Of a stretch of DNA of 64,000 nt, positions 54,521-64,000 are shown piece after piece. A model generated the notes under the pieces. That model searched no databases and was not told where the DNA came from. It saw only the letters and a program-made list of their open reading frames with translations. A program made the position numbers and the translations under genes. Origin of the DNA: Salinarimonas sp. (GTDB lineage Bacteria; Pseudomonadota; Alphaproteobacteria; Rhizobiales; Beijerinckiaceae); assembly GCF_040111675.1 (NCBI RefSeq), contig NZ_CP157794.1, positions 1,695,501 to 1,759,500 of the forward strand, written 5' to 3'. How positions within the stretch are numbered: position 1 is the first letter of the stretch; each line of letters opens with the position of its first letter.

Positions 54521-55360
54521 TCAGCTGGGCAGGGCGATCAAGAGGCAAAGCGCGGCCGCGACCTCGGCGACCTGCTGGGCCGCGCCGGCGACGTCCCCGG
54601 TCTGGCCGCCGATGCGCGCCGCCGACCAGCGGGTGAGCGCCCAGCCGCCGAGGCCGATTCCGGCGCAGGCGGCGAGCATGCCCGCGAGCGGCAGGTCTCC
54701 CGCCCACGCGAGCACGAGCGCGACGAGCGTCCCGAGCGCGCCGGCCTGGACCAGGGTCGCCATGGGCAGCCGGCCGACGGAGGCGGAGGCGCCGTCCTTG
54801 CGCGCCGGATCGGCGAGCGCCAGCGGCATCAGGGTCGCGACCCGCGACAGGGCTGCGAGCGCGACGACGGCCGCCGCCGCGCCGGCGATCCCCGCCGCTT
54901 GCAGAATCGCCGCGAGCGCCGAGACTCGGAGAATCAGCGCGAGCCCCAGCGCCGTCGCGCCGAAGGCGCCGACCCGGCTGTCCTTCATGATCTCGAGCCG
55001 CCGCTCCCGCGTCGTGCCGCCCGCGAAGGCGTCGAAGACGTCCGCGAGGCCGTCCTCGTGCAGCGCGCCGGTGATCAGCGCCAGCACGCCGATCGCGAGC
55101 GCGGCGCAGACGAGGGGCGGCAGGCCGAGCGCGGCCGCCCCCGCCAGCACGGCCGCGCCGATCGCGCCGAGGATCGCGCCCGCGATCGGCAGCATCCGCG
55201 CCATGCGGGCGAAATCCGGCAGGGCGTGCGGGTCGGCCTCCCAGGGAAGGGCGGGGACGGGCAGGCGCGAATAGAAGCGCAGCGCCCGCGCGACGTCGCA
55301 GGCGGCGCCCGACAGCGCGCCCTCGCGCGGCGTGGAATGCTCGTCGGCGGGAGCGGTCAT
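54521..55360 (-). CDS. cobS: Adenosylcobinamide-GDP ribazoletransferase CobS
   Basis: A 279-residue membrane enzyme that joins adenosylcobinamide-GDP to alpha-ribazole, the last steps of cobalamin assembly. The start [14 protein letters not shown] lies beside a divergent promoter region. About seven helices include the metal-binding [37 protein letters not shown] loop, with its paired Asp. The early [14 protein letters not shown] segment and the LSRVATL and HxDGxAD elements are typical. The C-terminal [10 protein letters not shown] is the last helix. It is divergent from cobT, whose product supplies alpha-ribazole phosphate. Confidence 0.93.
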   Translation of the reverse strand: MTAPADEHSTPREGALSGAACDVARALRFYSRLPVPALPWEADPHALPDFARMARMLPIAGAILGAIGAAVLAGAAALGLPPLVCAALAIGVLALITGALHEDGLADVFDAFAGGTTRERRLEIMKDSRVGAFGATALGLALILRVSALAAILQAAGIAGAAAAVVALAALSRVATLMPLALADPARKDGASASVGRLPMATLVQAGALGTLVALVLAWAGDLPLAGMLAACAGIGLGGWALTRWSAARIGGQTGDVAGAAQQVAEVAAALCLLIALPS

Positions 55361-55391
55361 GCGGCGTGCGGCTCCGTCGCGGGGCGGCGGC

Positions 55392-55420
55392 TTCACCGCC
55401 GATCGGAATCCTCTTATAGG
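55392..55420 (+). promoter_or_regulatory. Putative cobT promoter
   Basis: TTCACC (55392-55397), 17 bases, TATAGG (55415-55420), about 70 bases before cobT. No cobalamin riboswitch structure was recognised in the 130-base gap. Confidence 0.4.
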
Positions 55421-55490
55421 TCGTCGCACCACGTCTTTCACCCGGCTCGCGCGTACTGTCCACGGCCGTTCGCGCGCCACGGAGGATCCC

Positions 55491-56534
55491 ATGACCGACA
55501 CCCCCGCCGGCCCGTCCGCGGACGGATCGCCCTTCGACGACATCCGCGCGCTGATCGCCGCCATGCCCGGCCCCGACGAGGCCGCGGTCGCGGCCGTGCG
55601 CGCCCGCGACGCGGAGCTGACCAAGCCCGCCGGCTCGCTCGGGCGGCTCGAATGGCTGGCGGAATGGCTCGCGGCCTGGCAGGGCAAGACGAAGCCGACG
55701 GTGGCGCGCCCGCTCGTCGCCGTCTTCGCCGGGGCGCACGGCGTGACGAAGCGCGGCGTCTCCGCCTTCCCCGACGCGGTGAACCGGCAGATGCTGGAGA
55801 ACTTCGCCGCCGGGGGCGCGGCCATCAACCAGATCTGCGCCGCCCACGGGCTCGGCTTCAAGGTCTTCGACCTCGCCCTCGACATCCCGACGAAGGACTT
55901 CACCGAGGCGCCGGCGATGAGCGAGAAGGACGCCGTCGCCACCATGGCCTTCGGCATGGAGGCGATCGCGGGGGGCGCGGATCTGCTCGGCATCGGCGAG
56001 ATGGGCATCGGCAACACCACCTCCGCCGCGGCGATCTATTGCGCGCTCTACGGCGGCGAGCCCGCGCACTGGGTCGGCCGCGGCGCGGGCGTCGACGACG
56101 CGGGCCTCGCCCGCAAGATCGCCGCCATCGAGGACGCGCTCGCCCTGCATCGGGAGGCGCTGTCCGATCCGCTCGAGGTGCTGCGCCGGCTGGGTGGGCG
56201 GGAGATCTGCGCCATGGCCGGGGCGATCCTCGCCGCGCGGGCCGAGCGGGTGCCGGTCGTCGTCGACGGCTACGTCTCGACCGCCGCGGCGGCGGTGCTG
56301 CACGCTCTCGACCCGCGCGCGCTCGACCATTGCGTCGCCGGCCACCTCTCGGCGGAGGGCGCCCACCGCGAGGCGCTGGAGCGCATCGGCAAGACGCCGC
56401 TTCTCGCGCTCAACATGCGCCTCGGCGAGGGCTCGGGCGCCGCGCTCGCCATGGGCGTGATCAAGGCCGCCTGCGCCTGCCACACCGACATGGCGACCTT
56501 CGAGCAGGCGCAGGTGTCCAAGAAGCAGGGGTGA
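55491..56534 (+). CDS. cobT: Nicotinate-nucleotide-dimethylbenzimidazole phosphoribosyltransferase CobT
   Basis: A 347-residue enzyme making alpha-ribazole phosphate, the lower ligand of cobalamin. A GGAGGAT ribosome site precedes the ATG. Motifs are [13 protein letters not shown] near the N-terminus, [20 protein letters not shown], and the phosphate/dimethylbenzimidazole-binding [14 protein letters not shown]. The catalytic Glu is near the end, in [18 protein letters not shown]. The length is normal. It is encoded divergently from cobS, which uses its product downstream. Confidence 0.95.
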   Translation: MTDTPAGPSADGSPFDDIRALIAAMPGPDEAAVAAVRARDAELTKPAGSLGRLEWLAEWLAAWQGKTKPTVARPLVAVFAGAHGVTKRGVSAFPDAVNRQMLENFAAGGAAINQICAAHGLGFKVFDLALDIPTKDFTEAPAMSEKDAVATMAFGMEAIAGGADLLGIGEMGIGNTTSAAAIYCALYGGEPAHWVGRGAGVDDAGLARKIAAIEDALALHREALSDPLEVLRRLGGREICAMAGAILAARAERVPVVVDGYVSTAAAAVLHALDPRALDHCVAGHLSAEGAHREALERIGKTPLLALNMRLGEGSGAALAMGVIKAACACHTDMATFEQAQVSKKQG

Positions 56535-56573
56535 CGCGGCGGCGGCCGTTCCGCCGCCGCGCCCCGTCTCGCC

Positions 56574-57929
56574 TTACTGCAGCAGCTCCGGCGCGCGGAT
56601 CAGGACGAGCTCGTTGTCGTCCTGCACCTGCGGGCCGCGGGCGGCGGAGTAGGGGAAGTTGTTGTCGTTGCCCACGATGATCGTCTCGGCGTCGACCACG
56701 TCCACGTCCTCGATCGTCACGAATGGGAAGGTGAACACGCCCTCGACCGTGCCCTGGCGCGCCACGCCGTTCGGATCGGCGATGTCGAGGAGGTCGATAT
56801 AGGCGACCTTCTCCACCGCCTCGCCCGGCGCGCCGAAATCGATGCGGTAGACGCGCTTGAACTGCGCCGGCGTGCCGAAGCAGTCGCTGCGCGGCGCGCC
56901 CTCGGGGCAGACGTCGGGGCCGACGCCCTCGCCGCCGTCACGCTCGATGACGAGCGCCGAATCCGCGTCGATCATGTTGAAGTCGCCGATGGCGTGGCCC
57001 GCCGCCTCGAGCGGGTAGAACCAGGAGCGGCCGGTCCAGGCGCCGGTCTCGGTCGAGAGCTCGAGGATGCGCAGCGCGGTGCGGCCGTCGACGGTCTCCC
57101 AGGCGTTCGTCTCGGCGTCCCAGACCGGGCCTTCGAGCAGCGGGTAGAGAACCGAGCCGTCGGGGGCGATCGCCATGCCCTCGTAGCCGCGCGAGCGGCG
57201 CACGACGAACTGCGCCGCGCCGTCCGGCGTGGCGGGGGTGAGGACGTTCGGGTGGTCGGGCGAGCGGGCGACGGCGCCGTCGATCTGCGTCTCGATCACC
57301 TGCACCACCGCGCCCGAGCGGTCGAGCTCGACGACGTAGGGACCGAACTCGTCGCCGATCCAGAAGCCGCCCTCGACCGGCTGGATCGACTCGATGTCGA
57401 AATCCGAGCCCGTGAGATAGCGGCTCTCCGTCGCCTCGTTGGCGATGCGGAAGGGCACCTGCTTGTTCGGGTCGGCGAGGAAGACGGTCTCGACCACCTC
57501 GATCGCGCCGGTCTCGAAATCAGGGCGCAGGTGGTGGAGCATCAGCATGGCGTCGGGCGAGTTCGCCTTCGAGCCGAAGCCGTTGTCCGACAGCGCCCAG
57601 TAGGTGCCGTCGCCCATCGCCTTGATGCCCGAGAGGCCCTGCAGCGGCTGGCCCTCGATCGGCAGCGCGTAGCCGGTCGGGCGCGGCGCCTCGCGGGGAT
57701 GGGCGAAGGACGTGCCCTGGATCGCGCCGAGGGTCTCGGTGCGGGCGTTGCCCGGGCCGGCGAACTTGCCGGAGACGCGGAGGTCGGCCGGGGCGTCCGC
57801 CGGCGGCGTGACGACGGTCTCGGCCGGGAGGATCGCCTGGCCGACGAGCTCGGCCGGAATCTGCCGGGCGTCCTGGGCCGCGGCGGCCGTCGCGAGGGCG
57901 ACGAGGGAGACGGCGAGGAGTGCGCGCAT
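56574..57929 (-). CDS. Exported esterase-like phytase-family protein
   Basis: A 451-residue protein; the start MRALLAVSLVALATAAAAQ (1-19) is a signal peptide, and an AAGGAGC ribosome site precedes it, making an ATG ten codons upstream unlikely. The single domain resembles the phytase-like esterase family: LSGIKAMGDGTYWALSDNGFGSK, then FWIGDEFGPYVVELDRSG, EGMAIAPDGSVLYPLLEGP and ILSTETGAW-type strands. The FMID motif, VIERDGGEGV and a VDVVDAETIIVGNDNNFPYSAARG end fit the family. The real substrate is unknown, and phytate hydrolysis is not implied. It converges with cobT. Confidence 0.88.
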   Translation of the reverse strand: MRALLAVSLVALATAAAAQDARQIPAELVGQAILPAETVVTPPADAPADLRVSGKFAGPGNARTETLGAIQGTSFAHPREAPRPTGYALPIEGQPLQGLSGIKAMGDGTYWALSDNGFGSKANSPDAMLMLHHLRPDFETGAIEVVETVFLADPNKQVPFRIANEATESRYLTGSDFDIESIQPVEGGFWIGDEFGPYVVELDRSGAVVQVIETQIDGAVARSPDHPNVLTPATPDGAAQFVVRRSRGYEGMAIAPDGSVLYPLLEGPVWDAETNAWETVDGRTALRILELSTETGAWTGRSWFYPLEAAGHAIGDFNMIDADSALVIERDGGEGVGPDVCPEGAPRSDCFGTPAQFKRVYRIDFGAPGEAVEKVAYIDLLDIADPNGVARQGTVEGVFTFPFVTIEDVDVVDAETIIVGNDNNFPYSAARGPQVQDDNELVLIRAPELLQ

Positions 57930-58183
57930 GGGTGCTCCTTGATGCTGGGGCGCTTGCATTGGCGCCGAGCGAGCTGCCCGTGGGCGGCTGCGGCGTCGGC
58001 GCGCGTCATCGCTAGTGCGGCCGCATGTCGCGCGTGTTGCGGTGCGGCGACGGTTCGGTGACGCAACGAGAGCCTTCGTTAACCAGGCCTGTGCCGGCGG
58101 GCGCCGTCGGTCCGCCGCGTTAACGGGGCGCTCGGAGGCGTACGGCTAGGCTCCGCGCAGACGCCGAAACGGGAGCTTCGTCC

Positions 58184-59119
58184 GTGCTCGCCACGCCCTT
58201 GCGCCTGATCACCGCGGCCATGGTCGCCGCGGCCGCCGCCTGCATTCCCCTCGCCGGGTTCGCCCTGGAGCCGGCCGGCTTCCTGAAGCTCGCCGGAACG
58301 GCGGGCGCCATGCTCGCGCTCGCCTGGTTCTACACGGTCCGGCGTCCCGATCCGCGGCTCGCGCGCACGCTCGAAGGCACGGCGCTGCTGCTCGTCCTCA
58401 CCGCGGCGGGCGCCGTGATGTCCTACGCCGCCATCGCGGCGGGGCTGCCGCTGCGGGACGAGACCTACGCGGCCTGGGATCGGGCGCTGGGCTTCGACTG
58501 GGTGGCCTTCCTCGCCTTCGCCGCCGAGCGGCCGCTCCTCGCGCAGATCTTGATCGCCGCCTACCACTCGTCCCTGATCCAGATCGTCACGATCGTGCTG
58601 CTGCTCGGCCTGTCCGGGCGGCAGCTCGCGCTCGAGCGGTTCCTCACCGCCTACGCGGTCTCCGCGCTCGTCGTGATCGGCGTGTCCGGTCTCGCGCCCG
58701 CGATCGGTCCCTACGTCCATTACGCGCCGGATCCCGCGCTGATGCGCATGACGGCGGAGGCGGGCGTCTGGCACCTGACGCATTTCGAGGCGCTGCGCGC
58801 GGGCACCTTCGCCGTCTTCGACCTCGCGCAGACGGAGGGCCTCGTCACCTTCCCCTCCTTTCACACCGCGCTCGCGGTGCTGACGATCTGGGCGGCCTGG
58901 GGTGTCGCCTGGCTGCGCTGGCCCGCGCTCGCCCTCAATCTGTGCGTGATCGCCGGCACGCTGCCGGAGGGTGGGCACTATCTCGTCGACCTCGTCGGCG
59001 GCGCCGCGGCCGCGCTCCTCGCCGTCGCCGTGGCGAGCCGGACCTGCAGGCCGGCGCGGGCGCGTCAGCCGGCCACCGGGCCCGCCGCGGCGGGGATGCC
59101 TTCGTCGATGCGGATCTGA
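58184..59119 (+). CDS. PAP2-family membrane phosphatase/phosphotransferase
   Basis: A 311-residue inner-membrane protein, GTG start, about seven helices. The C-terminal half has the PAP2-type active site: TFPSFHTALAVLTIWAAWG (first His) and GTLPEGGHYLVDLVGGAAA (second His with the acidic partner). The spacing suits the inositol phosphotransferase/PAP2_3 branch rather than classic PgpB, whose first KxxxxxxRP motif is missing. It may act on lipid phosphates, with substrate unknown. It is divergent from the esterase-like gene and convergent with the histidine kinase. Confidence 0.82.
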   Translation: MLATPLRLITAAMVAAAAACIPLAGFALEPAGFLKLAGTAGAMLALAWFYTVRRPDPRLARTLEGTALLLVLTAAGAVMSYAAIAAGLPLRDETYAAWDRALGFDWVAFLAFAAERPLLAQILIAAYHSSLIQIVTIVLLLGLSGRQLALERFLTAYAVSALVVIGVSGLAPAIGPYVHYAPDPALMRMTAEAGVWHLTHFEALRAGTFAVFDLAQTEGLVTFPSFHTALAVLTIWAAWGVAWLRWPALALNLCVIAGTLPEGGHYLVDLVGGAAAALLAVAVASRTCRPARARQPATGPAAAGMPSSMRI

Positions 59120-59141
59120 GGTCGCGCCTCGGCGCGCCGCG

Positions 59142-60656
59142 TCAGGCGGCGCTGCGCTTGTCCTGCGCCACGGCGGGGAGCGCGTTCATCACCCGCGAGG
59201 CGGGGAAGGTGACGATCACCTCCGTGCCCTCGCGGGGCCTCGAGCGGAGCTGAAAGCCGCCCTTGTGCAGGTCGACGAGGCCCTTGACGATGGGCAGGCC
59301 GAGCCCCGAGCCCTGCTCGGCGGTCTTGATCGCCCAGGTGCCGCGGCCGAAGCTCGACATCACGATGGGGATCTCCTCCTCGGGGATGCCGGGGCCCGTG
59401 TCCTTCACCGCGAGGTACTGGCCGCCCGACGAGGTCCAGCCGGCCTTGACCTGGATCTCGCCGCCCGGGGGCGTGAACTTGATCGCGTTCGAGAGGATGT
59501 TCAGCACGATCTGGCGCACCGCGCGCTCGTCGGCCCAGATCTGCGGCAGCGTCTCGTCGACGGTGACCTTGATCGTCTGGCCCTTGGCGCGGGCGCGCAG
59601 GTTCATCATGTGCGTGCAGTCGTCGATGACATGGCCGAGCGCGAGCGCCTCCTCGTTGAGCTCGTAGCGCCCCGCCTCGATGCGCGAGAGATCGAGGATC
59701 TCGTTGATCAGGTTGAGCAGATGCTGGCCCGAGGCGTGGATGTCGGCGGAATATTCCCGATAGCTGTCCGAGGCGTGCGGGCCGAAGATCTCCCCCTTCA
59801 TCACCTCCGAGAAGCCGAGAATGGCGTTGAGCGGGGTGCGCAGCTCGTGGCTCATGGTCGCGAGGAAGCGGGACTTGGCGAGGTTCGCCTCCTCGGCGCG
59901 GCGCCGGGCCTCGTCCGAATTGGCCTTGGCCTGCTCGAGCTCGACGAAGAGCGCATCCTTCTCCGCGCGCGACAGCAGCGTCGCGACGGCGCTGCCGTAG
60001 AGGTGGCGGGCGAGGAGGACGAAGAAGATCAGCGCGCTGCCGATCATCAGCGCGAGCATCAGCGCCTGCGACCCGCCGGCGGTGAGCGGGACGATGAGCG
60101 TGACGAGGAGGAGCGGGGCGAGCCCGCAATAGACGGCGGCCGGAATGGTCGCCGAGAGCGTCGCCACCACCGCCGTGACCATCACGGCGCAGAAGAGGAC
60201 GAAGATGCGCCCGTCGTCGGTGGCGTTCTGCACGAGGAGCTGGATCAGGTAGGCCCAGGAGGCGCCGTGGAGCATCTCGCCCATGGCGAAGACGCGCCGC
60301 CAGACGTCGAGACCGCGCGTCTCGGCCTGGCTGATCAGGCGCTGCGCCAGGACCAGCATCAGCGACATCGCGCACAGGACGAGGACGAGCCAAACCGCCG
60401 TGACCCGCATCGGCAGCCACGTCGTGGCCGCCCCGGCGATGGCGGCGGCGAGCACGTAGAGCGGGATCGCCGCGCCGACCCGATATTGCGCGAAGAGACG
60501 GACGAGCTCGGTCTCGAAGGCGCGCTCGAGGCCGGCGGAAGAGGTGAGCTTCTCGCGCGCGGCGCGCACGTCCTGGGCGACCCGGCGACGGCGCTTCGGA
60601 TCGCCGAGGGCGCGCTCGCCCTCCTGCCTGTCGCTGTTCCCCGCCGTCTCGGTCAT
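59142..60656 (-). CDS. Membrane sensor histidine kinase
   Basis: A 504-residue kinase with a soluble N-terminal 60 residues, about six membrane helices (about 62-235), then a short coiled linker. The dimerisation and phosphorylation box is ATMSHELRTPLNAILGFSEVM, with the phosphorylated His. The ATPase domain has the N box LSNAIKFTPPGG, G1 DTGPGIPEEE, and G2 GSGLGLPIVKGLV. The membrane part has no large periplasmic loop, so it likely senses a membrane or cytoplasmic signal. It resembles PleC/DivJ-type HisKA kinases of alphaproteobacteria, but no such role is shown. No response regulator lies beside it. Confidence 0.92.
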   Translation of the reverse strand: MTETAGNSDRQEGERALGDPKRRRRVAQDVRAAREKLTSSAGLERAFETELVRLFAQYRVGAAIPLYVLAAAIAGAATTWLPMRVTAVWLVLVLCAMSLMLVLAQRLISQAETRGLDVWRRVFAMGEMLHGASWAYLIQLLVQNATDDGRIFVLFCAVMVTAVVATLSATIPAAVYCGLAPLLLVTLIVPLTAGGSQALMLALMIGSALIFFVLLARHLYGSAVATLLSRAEKDALFVELEQAKANSDEARRRAEEANLAKSRFLATMSHELRTPLNAILGFSEVMKGEIFGPHASDSYREYSADIHASGQHLLNLINEILDLSRIEAGRYELNEEALALGHVIDDCTHMMNLRARAKGQTIKVTVDETLPQIWADERAVRQIVLNILSNAIKFTPPGGEIQVKAGWTSSGGQYLAVKDTGPGIPEEEIPIVMSSFGRGTWAIKTAEQGSGLGLPIVKGLVDLHKGGFQLRSRPREGTEVIVTFPASRVMNALPAVAQDKRSAA

Positions 60657-60741
60657 GAGCCCTGAACGCACGCCCCCCGCCGCGCGAGCGATTCGCGCGG
60701 CCGTACCCGCCGAAGATGCCACCGAAATCTTAACGGGGGCC

Positions 60742-61017
60742 TCATGCGGAGGCGGACACGCGCTCCGTTTCGGGACCGGGGGCGGCATCCCCGCGCGACA
60801 GCTCCCCGGCGCGCGCAGCCTCGAACAGGCGCACGCGAATGGCCGAGGACAGGTTCGCCGCGCCGCGCTCCGCATCGATCTCGCCGACGAGCCGTTGCAC
60901 GGATACGCCCCGGGCATCGGCGAGCGCCCGCAGCGCCTCCCAGAACGGCTCTTCCAGCGAGATGCTGGTGCGGTGGCCGGCGATCGAGAGCGAGCGCTTG
61001 ACGATCGCGGCGCTCAC
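60742..61017 (-). CDS. Ribbon-helix-helix domain protein
   Basis: A 91-residue protein, GTG start (VSAAIVKRSLSIAGHRTSISLEEPFWEALRAL), overlapping the DUF4169 stop as GTGA. The early RTSISLEEPFWEALRALADARGVSVQRLVGEIDAER stretch is a ribbon-helix-helix domain of the alphaproteobacterial RHH_4 type, which binds DNA as a dimer. The tail is flexible. Its regulon is unknown. It is coupled to the DUF4169 gene and lies downstream of fumC. Confidence 0.85.
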   Translation of the reverse strand: MSAAIVKRSLSIAGHRTSISLEEPFWEALRALADARGVSVQRLVGEIDAERGAANLSSAIRVRLFEAARAGELSRGDAAPGPETERVSASA

Positions 61018-61217
61018 GAGGGCGCGTCCTCGTCGCCGTCGCCCGCTCGGCGATGGCCATCGATCCGCCGCGTCTCGAGCGCCTTCGCCGCCGCCTCGCG
61101 GTCGCGCTCCGCCTTGCTCCGGCCGAACGTGGCGCGGTTCTGCGCGGCCGTCTCCTCGGCCTTCTCGCGCGCCTTCGCCTTGCGGGCGCGGCGCAGGTTG
61201 ACGATCTCGGCGCTCAT
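61014..61217 (-). CDS. DUF4169 small basic protein
   Basis: A 67-residue, highly charged protein starting MSAEIVNLRRARKAKAREKAEETAAQNRATFGRSKAERDREAAA. It is one long helix, as in the DUF4169 family. This small family occurs next to ribbon-helix-helix genes in alphaproteobacteria, as it does here. No function is known. It begins 21 bases after the fumC stop on the same strand and overlaps the next gene, so one message from fumC through the regulator is possible. Confidence 0.88.
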   Translation of the reverse strand: MSAEIVNLRRARKAKAREKAEETAAQNRATFGRSKAERDREAAAKALETRRIDGHRRAGDGDEDAPS

Positions 61218-61238
61218 CTCTCGCGCGTCCTCTCCGGC

Positions 61239-62666
<1,428 letters not shown>

Positions 62667-62777
62667 GCGGCCTCCCCTCATGCGTTCGCGACACCACATG
62701 TAACGCGTGGGAGCCGCGCCGGGCACCCCCGGCCGGCGTAGAATCGCGGTCCCGAGCATCGCGCGCCAGGAGAGAGC

Positions 62778-64000
62778 ATGGACGAGCCCGTCGTCGTCGC
62801 CCCCCGCTTCCGTCCCCCCGCGCCCATCCCGCGCCGGGCGCCGCCGGACCTGTTCTCCTTCCTGCGCCAGGCGCGCGACAACCCGCTCGCCACCTGGACC
62901 CGCGACCATTTCGAGAAGCCCGTCGTCTACGGCAAGGGCGTGCTCGGGCGCGTCCTGGTGCTGTCCGAGCCCCGCGGCATCCGCCGGGTGCTGCTCGACA
63001 ACGCCGCCAACTATCGCAAGGACGAGCTCACCCGGCGCGTCATCGGGCCGGGCCTGTTCACCGCCGAGGGCGAGGACTGGCGCATGCTGCGCCGGACGCT
63101 GGCGCCGATGTTCTCGGCGCGCACCGTCGCCTCCTTCGGCGAGGCGATGGCGGCGGCGTCCCACAGGCTCGTGCGCCGCGTCGCCCGCCGCGAAGGCCGC
63201 ACCCTCGACATGGCGGTGGAGACGACCCGGCTCACCCTCGACGTGCTCGAGCGCACGATCTTCACCCACGGCCTCCAGCGCGACCCCGACGCACTCGGGC
63301 GCGCCATCACGCGCCTGTTCGACGCGGTGGGGCCCATCGACCCGATGGACGTCCTCGGCATGCCGGACTGGCTGCCGCGGCTCGGCCGCATCCAGGCGCG
63401 CCCCTCCATCGCCTTTTTCGAGAAGGTGGTCTCCGAGCTGATCGCGACCCGCCGCGCCCGCGTCGAGGCGGGGGAGGCGGTGCCGCGCGACCTGCTGACG
63501 CTGCTGCTCGAGGCGCGCGACCCCGAGACGGGGCAGGGCCTCTCCGACATCGACGTCAGCGCCAACATCGTCACCTTCATCGCCGCCGGGCACGAGACGA
63601 CGGCGAACCTGCTCACCTGGGCCTTCTACCTGATCTCGCAGGACGAGACCGTGCGCGCGCGGCTCGAGGCGGAGGTCGACGCGGTTCTCGGCGGCGAGCC
63701 GGTGACGGCCGAGCACGCGGCCCGGCTGCCCTACGCCAAGGCCGTGCTCGAGGAGACGATGCGGCTCTATCCGCCCGCCGCCTTCATGAGCCGCGAGGCG
63801 ATCAAGGAGGACCGGATCGAGGGCCTGCGCCTGCCGGCGGGCTCGATCGTGATGATCGCGCCCTGGGTGGTGCACCGGCACAAGCTCCTGTGGGACGACC
63901 CGGATGTGTTCGATCCCGGCCGCTTCCTGTCGCCGCGGCGCGAGACGATCGACCGCTACGCCTACCTGCCCTTCGGCGCCGGCCCGCGGGTGTGCATCGG
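62778..64000 (+). CDS. Cytochrome P450 (3' end outside window)
   Basis: A heme monooxygenase of which about 407 residues are visible. Start [16 protein letters not shown] follows an AGGAGAGAG ribosome site. The I-helix oxygen-binding motif is [13 protein letters not shown], the K-helix E-x-x-R is EETMRL, and the heme loop [10 protein letters not shown] with the axial Cys stands at the window end. The longer, non-CYP101-like N-terminus and [20 protein letters not shown] segment fit a bacterial fatty-acid or terpene/steroid P450. The substrate is not known, and its redox partners are outside the window. The end is truncated. Confidence 0.93.
   Translation, partial: MDEPVVVAPRFRPPAPIPRRAPPDLFSFLRQARDNPLATWTRDHFEKPVVYGKGVLGRVLVLSEPRGIRRVLLDNAANYRKDELTRRVIGPGLFTAEGEDWRMLRRTLAPMFSARTVASFGEAMAAASHRLVRRVARREGRTLDMAVETTRLTLDVLERTIFTHGLQRDPDALGRAITRLFDAVGPIDPMDVLGMPDWLPRLGRIQARPSIAFFEKVVSELIATRRARVEAGEAVPRDLLTLLLEARDPETGQGLSDIDVSANIVTFIAAGHETTANLLTWAFYLISQDETVRARLEAEVDAVLGGEPVTAEHAARLPYAKAVLEETMRLYPPAAFMSREAIKEDRIEGLRLPAGSIVMIAPWVVHRHKLLWDDPDVFDPGRFLSPRRETIDRYAYLPFGAGPRVCI

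Noticed and set aside
55361..55490. Cobalamin riboswitch between cobS and cobT
   Set aside because: No recognisable B12-box or long paired structure, and the gap is only 130 bases.

Overview
The window is a stretch of chromosome from a very GC-rich alphaproteobacterium, probably in the Hyphomicrobiales (Rhizobiales) near Methylobacteriaceae/Salinarimonadaceae. The evidence is the uniformly high GC, the codon use with G/C at third positions, the linked promoter elements of TTGAxx-17-TATxxx type, and several families typical of alphaproteobacteria: the curli chaperone CsgH, DUF4169, DUF1289, the leucyltransferase Bpt, STAS-fused MlaE, and cobinamide-type CobT/CobS. The genus is inference.

Layout. 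1-13.5 kb: end of a glutathione S-transferase, a uracil-DNA glycosylase-like protein overlapping a PaaG-type isomerase, a hydroxyisobutyrate dehydrogenase-type oxidoreductase, a curli block (curlin, CsgH, curlin) followed by a repeat-bearing von Willebrand A protein, an M1 metallopeptidase, an SbtA/SbtB-like bicarbonate transporter with its PII-like partner, and an FtsX-type permease with its ATPase. 13.6-28.3 kb: the translation/transcription core tuf, tRNA-Trp, secE, nusG, rplK, rplA, rplJ, rplL, rpoB, rpoC. It has visible promoters, a long L10 leader, hairpins between genes, and a strong terminator after rpoC. The usual rpsL-rpsG-fusA block does not follow.

28.4-43.9 kb: a lower-GC LysE-type exporter, a dipeptide epimerase, a four-gene Mla-type lipid transport operon (STAS-MlaE, MlaF, a very long repeat-containing MlaD, a lipoprotein), TrmJ overlapping MurI, a glyoxalase II-like hydrolase, a threonine dehydratase, an RDD protein, Bpt, a DUF2189-like membrane protein, a truncated IS481-type helix-turn-helix gene, a flavin amine oxidase-like enzyme and a DUF393 protein. 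44-52.3 kb: a chemoreceptor, a RelE/Xre toxin-antitoxin pair whose toxin appears frameshifted, a Kef-type antiporter, a cupin, DusA overlapping a PaaI-type thioesterase, and a TauE/SafE permease.

52.3-53.5 kb: an AT-rich islet with its own promoter carrying a single TIR-domain gene. It looks horizontally acquired and is the best candidate for an undescribed (defence) system. 53.6-64 kb: a retropepsin-like protease and DUF1289 protein, divergent cobS/cobT, a secreted phytase-like esterase, a PAP2-type membrane protein, a sensor histidine kinase, a DUF4169/ribbon-helix-helix pair, fumC, and a cytochrome P450 cut by the window end.

Dispersed inverted repeats of at least three types sit in the intergenic spaces. 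No rRNA, CRISPR array, prophage or complete insertion sequence was seen. All identifications are by reading motifs; no database search was run.
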